Origin: Aquabacter sp. L1I39
GTDB lineage: Bacteria; Pseudomonadota; Alphaproteobacteria; Rhizobiales; Xanthobacteraceae
Assembly: GCF_017742835.1 (NCBI RefSeq)
Contig: NZ_CP072392.1
Location: 4,834,080 to 4,898,079 of the forward strand
Length of the DNA stretch: 64,000 bases
Reading direction: 5' to 3'
The notes below the pieces were generated by a model. The model ran no database searches. It had not been told where the DNA came from and saw only the letters and a program-made list of their open reading frames with translations. This document shows positions 37,105 to 45,064 of the stretch, in pieces (the stretch's first letter is position 1; each line of letters starts with the position of its first letter). Made by a program: the position numbers and the translations under genes.

Positions 37105-39040
37105 ATATCGCCCAAAGTCGCGTGCGACTTTCCGCACATTCCGGAGCCCTCCCCTGGCCAATAGCGACCATTCCGTATCGGAGGCCCCCCTGGCCCCCGC
37201 GCCGCCTCCCTCCCCTTCGCCAGCGGCCGGTGCCCGCGCGCCCCGCCGGCGCCGCCTCTCCTTTCTGATCCTCGTCACGCTGGCACTCGGCGCCCTGGTG
37301 ATGCTGGACGCAGCGGCCGCGCGGGTGGCGGAGAATTGGGCGCTCTCCCAATTGCGGGCCACGGCGGAAGCAGCGGTGGCGCTGCGCGGCGCCATGCTGC
37401 GCTCGGAGATCGAAAAGCAGCGCTCCTTGCCTTTGGTGCTCGCCGATGATCCCGGCGTGCGGGCGGCCCTTGCCGATCCGCAGGAGGGCCAGCTCCTCGC
37501 CCTCGACGAGCGGCTGGAGCGCATCGCGCAGGAAAGCCGGGCGGGCGCCATCTATGTGATCGACGCCCAGGGCCTGACCCGCGCCGCCAGCAATTACCGC
37601 ACCGCCGAGAGCTTCGTCGGCAGCAACTACGCCTTCCGCCCCTATTTCACCGGCGCCATGAAAGACGGCCAGGCCGCGCATTTCGCCTTCGGCACGGTGA
37701 GCCATCGGCCGGGCCTTTATCTCTCGCGGCGGATCGAGGGCACCACGGGGCCGCTCGGCGTGGTGGTGGTGAAGGCGGAGTTCGGCGCCACGGAGGACGC
37801 CTGGCACGCCCTGCCGGAACCTGCCTTCGTCACCGATGAGCGCGGCATCGTGCTGGTGGCGAGCGAGCCGGCCTGGCGCTTTCACACCACGGTGCCGCTG
37901 GATGCAGCCCAGCGGGCGGAGATCCGCGCCAGCCTCCAGTTCGGCGATGCCCCGCTCGCCATGCTGCCCATCCGCCCCGCGCGCGACCTGCCGGGCGCCG
38001 CCGTGGTCGCGGCCCCGCCAGCCCTGGCGGGCCAGACCTTCGTTGCCTCCGACGCGCCCTTGCGCACGTCCGGTTGGACGCTCCATGTGCTTGCCCCGAC
38101 AGCCCCCTCGGTGCCGCTGGCCACCACGGCGGCCCGCTCGCTCGCCTTGCTGCTGGGGGTGGCGGGCTTCGGCGGTGTCGGCATCTGGACCGCCCGCCGG
38201 CGCAGTCTTGCCCGCGAGCGGGACCGGGCGACGACCGCCCGGCGGGAACTGGAGGCCCGCGTCAGCGAGCGGACACAGGCGCTCAGCGACGCCAATGCCC
38301 GCCTCACCGCCGAGATGGAGGAGCGCCGCCGCACCCAGGCCGCCCTCGGCCATCTTCAGGACGAACTGGTGCAGGCCAACAAGCTGGCGGTGCTTGGCCA
38401 GATCGCCGCCTCCGTCGCCCATGAGGTGAACCAGCCTGTGGCGGCCATCCGCACCTATGGGGAAAATGCCCGCCTGTTCCTGGAGCGGGGCGATCCCGCC
38501 TCCGCCCGCGCCAATCTCGCCATCATCGACGACCTCACGCAAAGGGTGGGCGCCATCACCGGCGAATTGCGCGCGTTCGCCCGCAAGGCCCCCGCCGACA
38601 TGGAGCCGGTATCGCTGCGCGCCGTGCTGGAAGGGGCGCGCCTTCTGGTGCGCCATCGCCTCGCCGAACAGAAAGTGGCGCTGGAGATCCACATCCCCAT
38701 CACCGACCTGGTGGTGCGCGCCGCTCGCATCCGCCTGGAACAGGTGTTCGTGAACCTGCTGCAGAACGCCATCGAGGCGCTGGATGGGCGGCGCGACGGG
38801 CGCATCCGCATCACCGCGCGGACGGAGGGAACCATGGCGGTGGTCACCGTCTCCGACAACGGGCCGGGGCTGGCGGCGAGCGTGCGCGAGGCCCTGTTCA
38901 TGCCCTTCGTCACCACCAAGCCGGAAGGGCTCGGCCTCGGCCTCGTCATCGCCCGCGACATCGTCGCCGAATGCGGCGGCACCTTCACCGCTGGCGAGGG
39001 GCCCGGCGCGGTCTTCATTCTCACTTTGGCGAGGGCCTGA
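37088..39040 (+). CDS. dctB: C4-dicarboxylate sensor histidine kinase
   Basis: Membrane kinase that senses dicarboxylates and phosphorylates DctD. It has up to 650 residues: an N-terminal helix ([18 protein letters not shown]), a periplasmic double-PAS sensor region (about 80-345, with [21 protein letters not shown]), and a second helix near 345. A coiled coil follows, then the H box [21 protein letters not shown] box [10 protein letters not shown], and G boxes SDNGPG and GLGLGLVIA. The only ordinary start is the GTG at 37088, inside the first DctD site. A CTG at 37154 has GGAG placed 7 nt before it and may be the true start. The start is therefore uncertain. It is followed after 2 nt by dctD. 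Confidence 0.92.
   Translation: MRNFAQYRPKSRATFRTFRSPPLANSDHSVSEAPLAPAPPPSPSPAAGARAPRRRRLSFLILVTLALGALVMLDAAAARVAENWALSQLRATAEAAVALRGAMLRSEIEKQRSLPLVLADDPGVRAALADPQEGQLLALDERLERIAQESRAGAIYVIDAQGLTRAASNYRTAESFVGSNYAFRPYFTGAMKDGQAAHFAFGTVSHRPGLYLSRRIEGTTGPLGVVVVKAEFGATEDAWHALPEPAFVTDERGIVLVASEPAWRFHTTVPLDAAQRAEIRASLQFGDAPLAMLPIRPARDLPGAAVVAAPPALAGQTFVASDAPLRTSGWTLHVLAPTAPSVPLATTAARSLALLLGVAGFGGVGIWTARRRSLARERDRATTARRELEARVSERTQALSDANARLTAEMEERRRTQAALGHLQDELVQANKLAVLGQIAASVAHEVNQPVAAIRTYGENARLFLERGDPASARANLAIIDDLTQRVGAITGELRAFARKAPADMEPVSLRAVLEGARLLVRHRLAEQKVALEIHIPITDLVVRAARIRLEQVFVNLLQNAIEALDGRRDGRIRITARTEGTMAVVTVSDNGPGLAASVREALFMPFVTTKPEGLGLGLVIARDIVAECGGTFTAGEGPGAVFILTLARA
37121..37138. promoter_or_regulatory. 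Upstream activator site 2 for DctD (proposed)
   Basis: CGTGCGACTTTCCGCACA keeps both half-sites of site 1 (GTGCG, 6-nt spacer, CGCAC), but the outer bases and spacer are not symmetrical. It is probably the weaker of the two sites. Centre-to-centre distance to site 1 is 34 bp. Confidence 0.72.
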
Positions 39041-39042
39041 CC

Positions 39043-40425
39043 ATGGCGCATGTCGCCGACCGGCCGCCGGACGTGGCCTTCATCGACGATGACGACAGCC
39101 TGCGCGCCGCCAATATCCAGTCGCTCATGCTGGCGGGCCTTGCCGCCCTGCCCTTCGCCAGCGCGGAGGCGGCGCTGGACGCCATCGACGCCGGCTTTCC
39201 CGGCGTGGTGGTCACCGACGTGCGCATGCCCGGCATGGACGGGCTCGAACTGTTCCGGCGGCTGAAACGGCGCGATGCGGACCTGCCCGTCATTCTCATC
39301 ACCGGGCATGGCGACATCGCCATGGCGGTGGAGGCCATGCGGGAGGGGGCCTATGACTTCCTCGCCAAGCCCTATTCCGGCGAGCGGCTGCTCGGCTCCA
39401 TCCGCCATGCACTGGAGAAGCGCCGGCTGGTGCTGGAAAATCGCGAGCTGCGCCGCGCCGCCCAGCTCGCCGCCCAGCATGCGGCCGAATTGGCCGAGGA
39501 GGACTTGCCGCTGCTCGGCGCCGACCCCGCCATGGAGCGCCTGCGCCAGACCATCCGCCAGCTCGCCGATGCGGACGTGGACGTGCTGGTGGAAGGCGAG
39601 ACGGGCTCGGGCAAGGAGGTGGTGGCCAATCTCCTCCATCGCCTGGGTCCCCGGGCGGCGCGGCCCTTCGTGGCGGTCAATTGCGGCGCGCTGCCCGAGA
39701 CCATGATCGAGAGCGAACTCTTCGGCCACGAGGCCGGCGCTTTTACCGGCGCGCTCAAGAAGCGCGTGGGGCGGATCGTGTTCGCTCATGGCGGCACGCT
39801 GTTCCTGGACGAGATCGAGGCCATGTCCCCGGCCCTCCAGGTGAAGATGCTGCGGGTGCTGGAGGCCCGCGAGGTGATCCCGCTCGGCGCCAATGAGGGC
39901 CGGCGGGTGGACATCCGCGTGGTCGCCGCCGCCAAGATCAACCTGTTGGAGCTGGTGAAGGCCGGGCGGTTCCGGGAGGATCTCTATTACCGCCTGCATG
40001 TGGCGACCGTGCGCATTCCCCCCTTGCGGGAGCGCCGCTCGGACGTGCCGCTGCTCTTCTCCCATTTCCTCGCCGCCGCCGCCAAGCGCTTCCGCCGTCC
40101 CCCGCCCGTGGTGGGGCGCGCGGTGCTCGACCGGCTGGAAACCCATGACTGGCCAGGCAATGTGCGCGAGCTTCTCCACTATGTGGAGCGCGTCGCCCTC
40201 GGCCTGGTGGACGCCCCCGCCCCACCGGAGCCCGACACCGGCGCCCCGCCCCTGCCCCAGCGGGTGGAGGCCTATGAGGCCGAGCAGATCCGCGCCGCGC
40301 TCGCCGCCCATCAGGGCGACGTGCAGGCCACCGTCAAAGCCCTCGGCATCCCCCGCAAGACCTTCTACGACAAGCTCCACCGCCACGGCATCGACCAGAA
40401 CGCCTTTCGTGGCGGGCGGGAGTGA
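39043..40425 (+). CDS. dctD: Sigma-54-dependent C4-dicarboxylate response regulator
   Basis: A 460-residue NtrC-class activator. The receiver domain has the phospho-acceptor Asp59 in [13 protein letters not shown] and the conserved Lys in [12 protein letters not shown]. The AAA+ domain has Walker A GETGSGKE, the sigma-54 contact loop GAFTGA (in [13 protein letters not shown]), and Walker [13 protein letters not shown]. The C-terminal Fis-type HTH is [24 protein letters not shown]. The start ATG lies 2 nt after the dctB stop. It should bind the palindromes between dctA and dctB and open the RpoN promoter of dctA. Confidence 0.95.
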   Translation: MAHVADRPPDVAFIDDDDSLRAANIQSLMLAGLAALPFASAEAALDAIDAGFPGVVVTDVRMPGMDGLELFRRLKRRDADLPVILITGHGDIAMAVEAMREGAYDFLAKPYSGERLLGSIRHALEKRRLVLENRELRRAAQLAAQHAAELAEEDLPLLGADPAMERLRQTIRQLADADVDVLVEGETGSGKEVVANLLHRLGPRAARPFVAVNCGALPETMIESELFGHEAGAFTGALKKRVGRIVFAHGGTLFLDEIEAMSPALQVKMLRVLEAREVIPLGANEGRRVDIRVVAAAKINLLELVKAGRFREDLYYRLHVATVRIPPLRERRSDVPLLFSHFLAAAAKRFRRPPPVVGRAVLDRLETHDWPGNVRELLHYVERVALGLVDAPAPPEPDTGAPPLPQRVEAYEAEQIRAALAAHQGDVQATVKALGIPRKTFYDKLHRHGIDQNAFRGGRE

Positions 40426-40431
40426 GAGCGC

Positions 40432-41310
40432 TCATTGGGCGCCTGGTTCGAGATGCCGGCTGAGAAAGGTCGGCACGCGGGCGAGCGCATCGGCGCGGGC
40501 GGCGGGATCGGTGGCGACGATCGGCACGACGCCTTCCTTGGTGCGGAATTCCGGGCGTTCGCGATAGGCAAGGCCCGGCCAGTCGAAATCGTGATAGGCG
40601 CCGGAATAGATGCGCAGCGTCACCGGACTGCCCGCGCTCGCCGCCTCCGTCAGCAGCGCTTCGCAGGGTTGAAGCGGGGTCCAGACGTCCTTTTCCCCGG
40701 TCAGCACCAGAAGCGGGATGCGGGTTGACCAGCCGCCGCGCTGACGGTCGGCGCTGCATGAGCCGGGATAGAAGGCGACCGCCGCCTGGAAGTCTCGCGC
40801 CGGGGCAAGGCCGGCGGGGCGGGCGGCACTGTTGACGCGCAGCGTGTTCAACACCGCTCCGCCGCCCTGCGACCAGCCCATGAGCGCGATGCGGCCGGGG
40901 TCCACGAAGGCTTGCGCCTGCAAATAAGCGAGCGCGCCATACATGTCCTGCGGTCGGGCGCGATACACCTCGGACCGGAAGGTGGCGGGCGCGCACATGG
41001 TTTTCACGCCGCGCGGCGTGAAGCTGTCCACCATGAGCACGTTGTAGCCCGCCCCGGTGAGGCGCTGCGCCCAGTCGGTCTCGCGGGCATTGATGCCGGT
41101 CTTGCCGATCAGGCCACCACAGCCATGGGCGAAGACCACCGCCGGGCCGGGCCCGTTCGCTGCTTTCGCGCGGAAGAGATAGCCGTCCAGCGTGGTGCCA
41201 TCGCGGGAGGGAAAGCTGACTTTCTCCTGCGCCTGCGCGCCAGCCCCGGCGGCGAGAAGCCCGAGCATGGCGAGGCCGGCCAGCGCGAGGCGGATGAAGG
41301 CGTGTCGCAA
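40432..41310 (-). CDS. Secreted dienelactone-hydrolase-like alpha/beta hydrolase
   Basis: A 292-residue alpha/beta hydrolase of the dienelactone hydrolase (DLH) group. GPAVVFAHGCGG is the oxyanion region, GWSQGG carries the nucleophile Ser near residue 144, LVLTGEKDVWTPLQP holds the acid, and GAYHDFDWP the His. The start chosen is a TTG preceded by GGGAGCACC, which gives a clean signal peptide (RHAFIRLALAGLAMLGLLAAGAG, cut near AQA). A longer frame from a GTG at 41358 would overlap a palindromic repeat and bury the signal. The substrate is unknown. It is convergent with dctD, 6 nt apart. Confidence 0.82.
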   Translation of the reverse strand: MRHAFIRLALAGLAMLGLLAAGAGAQAQEKVSFPSRDGTTLDGYLFRAKAANGPGPAVVFAHGCGGLIGKTGINARETDWAQRLTGAGYNVLMVDSFTPRGVKTMCAPATFRSEVYRARPQDMYGALAYLQAQAFVDPGRIALMGWSQGGGAVLNTLRVNSAARPAGLAPARDFQAAVAFYPGSCSADRQRGGWSTRIPLLVLTGEKDVWTPLQPCEALLTEAASAGSPVTLRIYSGAYHDFDWPGLAYRERPEFRTKEGVVPIVATDPAARADALARVPTFLSRHLEPGAQ

Positions 41311-41347
41311 GAGGTGCTCCCGGTCATCCTTTGCGCCCGAGCCTGGA

Positions 41348-41406
41348 GGGCGATTCACCGACCAGAGGGGATCGCATGTCGTCCCCTCTGGTCGGATCCG
41401 ACTCTA
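41348..41406. repeat. Palindromic repeat element 3
   Basis: Perfect 14-bp hairpin with arms CCGACCAGAGGGGA / TCCCCTCTGGTCGG around a 10-nt loop (41358-41395). On the left it is bordered by GAGGGCGATTCA, the reverse complement of the TGAATCGCCCTC arm of elements 1 and 4. On the right is GACTCTAG, matching the CTAGAG end of element 1. The stem sequence is unrelated to that of element 1, although the borders are kept. Confidence 0.7.
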
Positions 41407-41578
41407 GGCCGCCGCCGCGCGCCTCACAATGTCGCGCAAGGGCAGCTTGTCCCGGATCGGGACAGATGCTGCACCGCCCCTGGAACGGGAGGGGACCAAA
41501 AGGGGCGCGAATCAGCGGGCAAGTCGCTTTCCCGATCCGTTCCGCCGGTGTCGCTTGAGGACGGCAGAGGCCGCCCCC

Positions 41579-42373
41579 TCACCCTTCCCCCACTGGCGGC
41601 CGATGCAGCGCCACCGTCTCGCCGCCGGTTCCCGGCACGGCGGGATAGAGCGCGCGCACGCGCGGATCATGACCGGGAATGACGCGGTCTTTCGCGCCCG
41701 CCAGCTTGTGGGCCTTGGCCCAGCCGGCGGCCATTTCGCCCAGGTTGAAGACGATGGGAAAGGTGAGCCCCCGCTCCATATTGGCGTAGAAATGGCTGGC
41801 ATCGCTCGCCAGCACCACCGGGCCGCGTTGGGTCTCCACGCGCACCATTTGCAGGCCGTCCGTGTGCCCGCCCACATGGTGCACGCTCACCCCCGGCGCC
41901 ACCTCGCCCTCGCCCGCATGGAAGCGCACCCGGTCCTGGTAGAGCGCGCGCACCATCTTCACCACGTCCTCCACGTCATAGGCATGGCGGATGGCGCCGA
42001 CGCACATGTGGCGGCCGGTGGCGAACCCCATCTCGCGCTCCTGGAGATGGAAGGTGGCGGCGGGGAAGAGGTCGAGATTGCCCGCATGGTCGTAATGCAG
42101 ATGGGTGATGATCACATCTCTCACCCCGGCCGGATCGCATTGAAGCTCCGCCAGCCCGTCCTCCACCTGCCGCAGGATGCGCCGGCCCCGCTCGGGCGCG
42201 CCCACGGCGCGAAAGCCGGTATCCACCAGGATGGTCCGCGGCCCTGAGCGCAGCAGCCAGACATAGAAGTCCAGCGGCATGGGCAGATCATGGGGATCGG
42301 TGGACCCGATCATGTTCATGCCTGCCGTGCGCGCCTGTTCGCCATAGCGCAGCGCATAGACCTCCCACTCCAT
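41579..42373 (-). CDS. Metallo-beta-lactamase-fold hydrolase, AHL-lactonase-like
   Basis: A 264-residue MBL-fold enzyme. The two-metal motif HxHxDH is in ITHLHYDHAGN (about residues 87-96). Further ligands are in HHVGGHTDGLQ (His), VVLASDASHFYAN (Asp) and VIPGHDPRV (His), the full set for two zinc ions. The pattern with an early LRSGPRTILVDTGF fits the N-acyl-homoserine lactone / gamma-butyrolactone lactonase branch (AiiA, AttM/BlcC). The substrate is not proven. The ATG follows GGGAGGACCGGG. It diverges from the catabolic operon starting at 42481 and shares its control region. Confidence 0.83.
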   Translation of the reverse strand: MEWEVYALRYGEQARTAGMNMIGSTDPHDLPMPLDFYVWLLRSGPRTILVDTGFRAVGAPERGRRILRQVEDGLAELQCDPAGVRDVIITHLHYDHAGNLDLFPAATFHLQEREMGFATGRHMCVGAIRHAYDVEDVVKMVRALYQDRVRFHAGEGEVAPGVSVHHVGGHTDGLQMVRVETQRGPVVLASDASHFYANMERGLTFPIVFNLGEMAAGWAKAHKLAGAKDRVIPGHDPRVRALYPAVPGTGGETVALHRPPVGEG

Positions 42374-42450
42374 CCCGGTCCTCCCGTTTCCGACCCGCTT
42401 GCGTGCGGGGTTCGGCTGTGTATAGTTCGTCTCATAAAAAAGAACACTCA

Positions 42451-42465
42451 TTCTGTCTAACAGAA
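42451..42465. promoter_or_regulatory. Palindromic operator A (IclR-type, proposed)
   Basis: TTCTGTCTAACAGAA, a perfect 6+3+6 palindrome, 16 nt upstream of the TTG start of the operon at 42481 and 78 nt from the divergent lactonase-like gene. An almost identical site lies at 49517-49531. The size and shape fit operators of IclR-family regulators, and an IclR gene lies between the two sites. The position so close to the start suggests repression of the rightward operon. Confidence 0.7.
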
Positions 42466-42480
42466 CAACGGGAGAGACGC

Positions 42481-42924
42481 TTGCCCCATCACCCGGACCC
42501 GCAGGTCCCGGAGCCGGACACGGCCTTGGAGGCCGTGACGGCACGCCTCGCGCGGCTGCCCGCCTTGCTGGAGAGCCATCCGCAGCTCGTGGAGCGCGGG
42601 CGTTTCCTCACCGTGGATTGCCTTCTCGGCACCCCCACACGGCCCTTCCACACCCGCATCGTGGACGGCCGCATCACCGCCATGGAGGCCGGGCCGCGTT
42701 TGATGGCGAGCTGGCGCTTTGCCTATCGGGCGACCCCCGAGGCGTTCCTGGAATTCTGGAAGCCGCTGCCCCGCGCCGGCTCACACGATCTGCTGGCGCT
42801 GACCAAGAGTGGCGCGGCGGGCCTGGAGGGGGACCTCCACCCCTTCATCGCCAACCTGCAATATTTCAAGGACCTGCTGGCCCTGCCCCGCGCTGCGGCG
42901 TCCCCTTCGGAGGCGCACCCATGA
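42481..42924 (+). CDS. SCP2-like small protein of the catabolic operon
   Basis: A 147-residue protein. The pattern RFLTVDCLLGTPTRPFHTRIVDGRITAMEAGPRLMASWRFAYRATPEAFLEFWKP...LEGDLHPFIANLQYFKDLLALPR is reminiscent of the SCP2 sterol-carrier fold, which binds hydrophobic molecules. This is a fold-level guess only. The start is a TTG with CGGGAGAGACGC before it; the ATG further up at 42403 would run through the operator. The stop overlaps the ATG of the hydrolase gene (ATGA), so the two proteins are likely made together and may share a substrate. Confidence 0.6.
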   Translation: MPHHPDPQVPEPDTALEAVTARLARLPALLESHPQLVERGRFLTVDCLLGTPTRPFHTRIVDGRITAMEAGPRLMASWRFAYRATPEAFLEFWKPLPRAGSHDLLALTKSGAAGLEGDLHPFIANLQYFKDLLALPRAAASPSEAHP

Positions 42925-43781
42925 CCCCGCGCCTCGAGCCCATGGTGGGCCGCTATCTCCACTGCGAGATCGATGGCCGCCCCCACCGGATCTATTTCGA
43001 GGAAGCCGGCGCCGGCATTCCCCTGGTCTGCCTGCACACTGCCGGCTCGGACGCCCGCCAGTGGCGGCACCTCTTGTGCGATGAAGAGATCACCCGCCAC
43101 TTCCGCGTCCTGGCCTTCGACCTGCCCTTCCACGGCAAGTCCAATCCGCCGGAAGACTGGGACGGCAGCGAATATCGCCTCACCACCGCCGCCTATACGG
43201 CCGCCATCCGAGCCTTCTGCGGCGCGCTGGAGCTGGAACGGCCGGTGGTGATGGGCTGCTCCATCGGCGGGCGCATCGTCCTGAATTTGGCCATCGACCA
43301 TGCGGCTGAGTTTTCCGCCCTCATCGGCCTGGAGGCGGCGGACTTCCAGCAGCCCTGGTACGACACCACCTGGCTCAACCGGCCCGACGTGCATGGCGGG
43401 GAAGCCTGCGCGGCGCTGGTCTCCGGCCTCATGTCGCCGGACGTGCCCCCCGCCCGGCGCCGCGAGACGCTGTGGCACTACAAGCAGAGCGGCCCCGGCG
43501 TCTTCAAGGGCGACCTTTATTTCTATCGCGTGGACGGCGATTTGCGCGGCCGCACCGCTGCCATCGACACGACGGTGTGCCCGCTGTTCCTGCTCACCGG
43601 CGAATATGACTATTCGTGCGCGCCGCAGGACACTTTGCGCACCGCCGCCTCCATTCCCGGCGCCAAGGTCACGGTCATGGACCGGCTCGGCCATTTCCCC
43701 ATGAGCGAAAATCCGGAGCAGTTCCGGGCCTATATCGCCCCCGTCCTCGAAGAGGTGCGGGCGCTTCACGACAAGCAATAA
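42921..43781 (+). CDS. Alpha/beta hydrolase
   Basis: A 286-residue alpha/beta-hydrolase-fold enzyme. The oxyanion region is LVCLHTAGSDARQWRHLL, the nucleophile elbow GCSIGG (Ser near 114), the acid in LLTGEYDYSC, and the His in RLGHFPMSENP. It resembles ester and C-C bond hydrolases of aromatic or lactone catabolism. The substrate cannot be read from sequence. The ATG overlaps the SCP2-like gene stop. The ABC receptor gene follows after 15 nt with its own strong ribosome site (AACCGGAGGATCCAAG), so these three form one operon. Confidence 0.85.
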   Translation: MTPRLEPMVGRYLHCEIDGRPHRIYFEEAGAGIPLVCLHTAGSDARQWRHLLCDEEITRHFRVLAFDLPFHGKSNPPEDWDGSEYRLTTAAYTAAIRAFCGALELERPVVMGCSIGGRIVLNLAIDHAAEFSALIGLEAADFQQPWYDTTWLNRPDVHGGEACAALVSGLMSPDVPPARRRETLWHYKQSGPGVFKGDLYFYRVDGDLRGRTAAIDTTVCPLFLLTGEYDYSCAPQDTLRTAASIPGAKVTVMDRLGHFPMSENPEQFRAYIAPVLEEVRALHDKQ

Positions 43782-43796
43782 ACCGGAGGATCCAAG

Positions 43797-45011
43797 ATGA
43801 ACACCGCAACCCGGCTCGCCGCCGCGCTCACGGGCGCGCTGGCCCTGGCCGCACCCAGCCTCGCCTCTGCAGCCGACGACGTCATCCGCATCGGCATCCT
43901 GAACGACCAGTCCGGCGTCTTCGCCGACAATGGCGGCCAGGGCTCGGTCGCCGCGGCCCGCCTCGCGGCTGAGGATTTCGGCAACTCGGTCAATGGCATG
44001 CGCATTGAGATCGTCAATGCCGACCACCAGAACAAGGCCGACATCGCCTCCGCCACCGCCCGCAAATGGTTCGACAATGAAGGCGTCGACCTGATCGCGG
44101 ACGGCGCCGCCTCCTCCGCAGGCTTTGCCATCCTGGAAGCCGCCAAGGAGCGCAAGAAGATCTTCATCGTCAACGGCCCGGCCTCCTCCGACTTCACCGG
44201 CAAGGCCTGCACGCCCTTTTCCTTCCACTTCACCTACGACACCTATGCGCTGGCCAAGATCACCAGCCAGGCCATCACCAAGGCGGGCGGCAAGAGCTGG
44301 TACTTCATCACGGCCGACTATGCCTTCGGCCATGCGCTCCAGCGCGACGCGACGAAGTTCATCGATGCGGCGGGTGGCAAGGTGCTGGGCCAGGCGGCCC
44401 ATCCGCTCGGCACCAACGACTTCTCCTCCTTCCTGCTCCAGGCTCAGGCCTCCAAGGCCAATGTGGTGGGCCTCGCCACCTCCGGCCGCGACGTGCAGAC
44501 CGCGATCAAGCAGGCGGGCGAATTCGGCATCGTGGAAGGCGGCCAGAAGCTCGCCGGCCTCCTGGTCTTCATCACCGATGTGAAGGCGCTGGGCGTGAAG
44601 GCGGCGCAGGGCCTGCAGGTCACCACCTCCTTCTACTGGGACCTCAATGACGACACCCGCGCCTGGACCAAGCGCTTCATGGCGCAGACCGGCGGCAAGG
44701 TGCCGAGCATGATCCATGCGGGCGTCTATTCCGGCGTGAAGCATTACCTCGAAGCCGTGAAGGCCCTCGGCACCAAGGATGGCGAGAAGGTCGCCGCCAA
44801 GATGCACGAGATGAAGGTCAACGACATGTACAACAAGGATGTCGTGATCCGTCCCGACGGCCGTGTCCTGCACGACATGTACCTGATGCAGGTGAAGACC
44901 CCGGCCGAGTCCAAGTACGAGAACGACTTCTACAAGACCGTCCAGCGTTTCCCCGGCTCGGAGTCGTTCCGGCCGCTGAGCGAGAGCGAGTGCCCGCTCG
45001 TCAAGCGCTGA
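43797..45011 (+). CDS. ABC transporter solute-binding protein, branched-chain amino acid/amide type
   Basis: A 404-residue periplasmic receptor of the Leu/Ile/Val-binding (type I fold) family. It has a signal peptide (residues 1-25: AAALTGALALAAPSLASA) and the start of the mature domain ADDVIRIGILNDQSGVFADNGGQGS. The ligand-pocket region includes DGAASSAGFAILEAAKERKK, followed by a typical receptor fold. Such receptors bind amino acids, amides, aromatic acids and similar small acids. The matching permease and ATPase genes are absent from this window. A strong terminator follows, which may set receptor mRNA above that of the downstream enzymes. Confidence 0.88.
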   Translation: MNTATRLAAALTGALALAAPSLASAADDVIRIGILNDQSGVFADNGGQGSVAAARLAAEDFGNSVNGMRIEIVNADHQNKADIASATARKWFDNEGVDLIADGAASSAGFAILEAAKERKKIFIVNGPASSDFTGKACTPFSFHFTYDTYALAKITSQAITKAGGKSWYFITADYAFGHALQRDATKFIDAAGGKVLGQAAHPLGTNDFSSFLLQAQASKANVVGLATSGRDVQTAIKQAGEFGIVEGGQKLAGLLVFITDVKALGVKAAQGLQVTTSFYWDLNDDTRAWTKRFMAQTGGKVPSMIHAGVYSGVKHYLEAVKALGTKDGEKVAAKMHEMKVNDMYNKDVVIRPDGRVLHDMYLMQVKTPAESKYENDFYKTVQRFPGSESFRPLSESECPLVKR

Positions 45012-45019
45012 TCCCTTCC

Positions 45020-45053
45020 AGCCGGCCCGCCCCCGAACGCGGGCCGGCTTTTT
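45020..45053 (+). terminator. Intrinsic terminator/attenuator after the ABC receptor gene
   Basis: Perfect 11-bp GC-rich stem (AGCCGGCCCGC / GCGGGCCGGCT) with an 8-nt loop and TTTTTG. It ends 12 nt before the aldehyde dehydrogenase ATG. With no other promoter visible, it probably acts as a partial terminator inside the operon. Confidence 0.85.
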
Positions 45054-45064
45054 GTGAGGACCTC

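Noticed and set aside
36437..38692. Long minus-strand open frame of about 750 codons across dctA and dctB
   Set aside because: It is antisense to two well-supported genes, has a low-complexity Gly/Arg/His composition and no conserved motif. High GC makes such frames common.
38455..40386. Minus-strand open frame of about 643 codons across dctB and dctD
   Set aside because: Shadow of dctBD; repeated His/Gly/Glu composition and no family resemblance.
42723..44873. Minus-strand open frame of about 716 codons across the catabolic operon
   Set aside because: Antisense to three recognisable genes. The predicted protein is Gly/Ala/His-rich without domains, as expected for a shadow of GC-rich codons.
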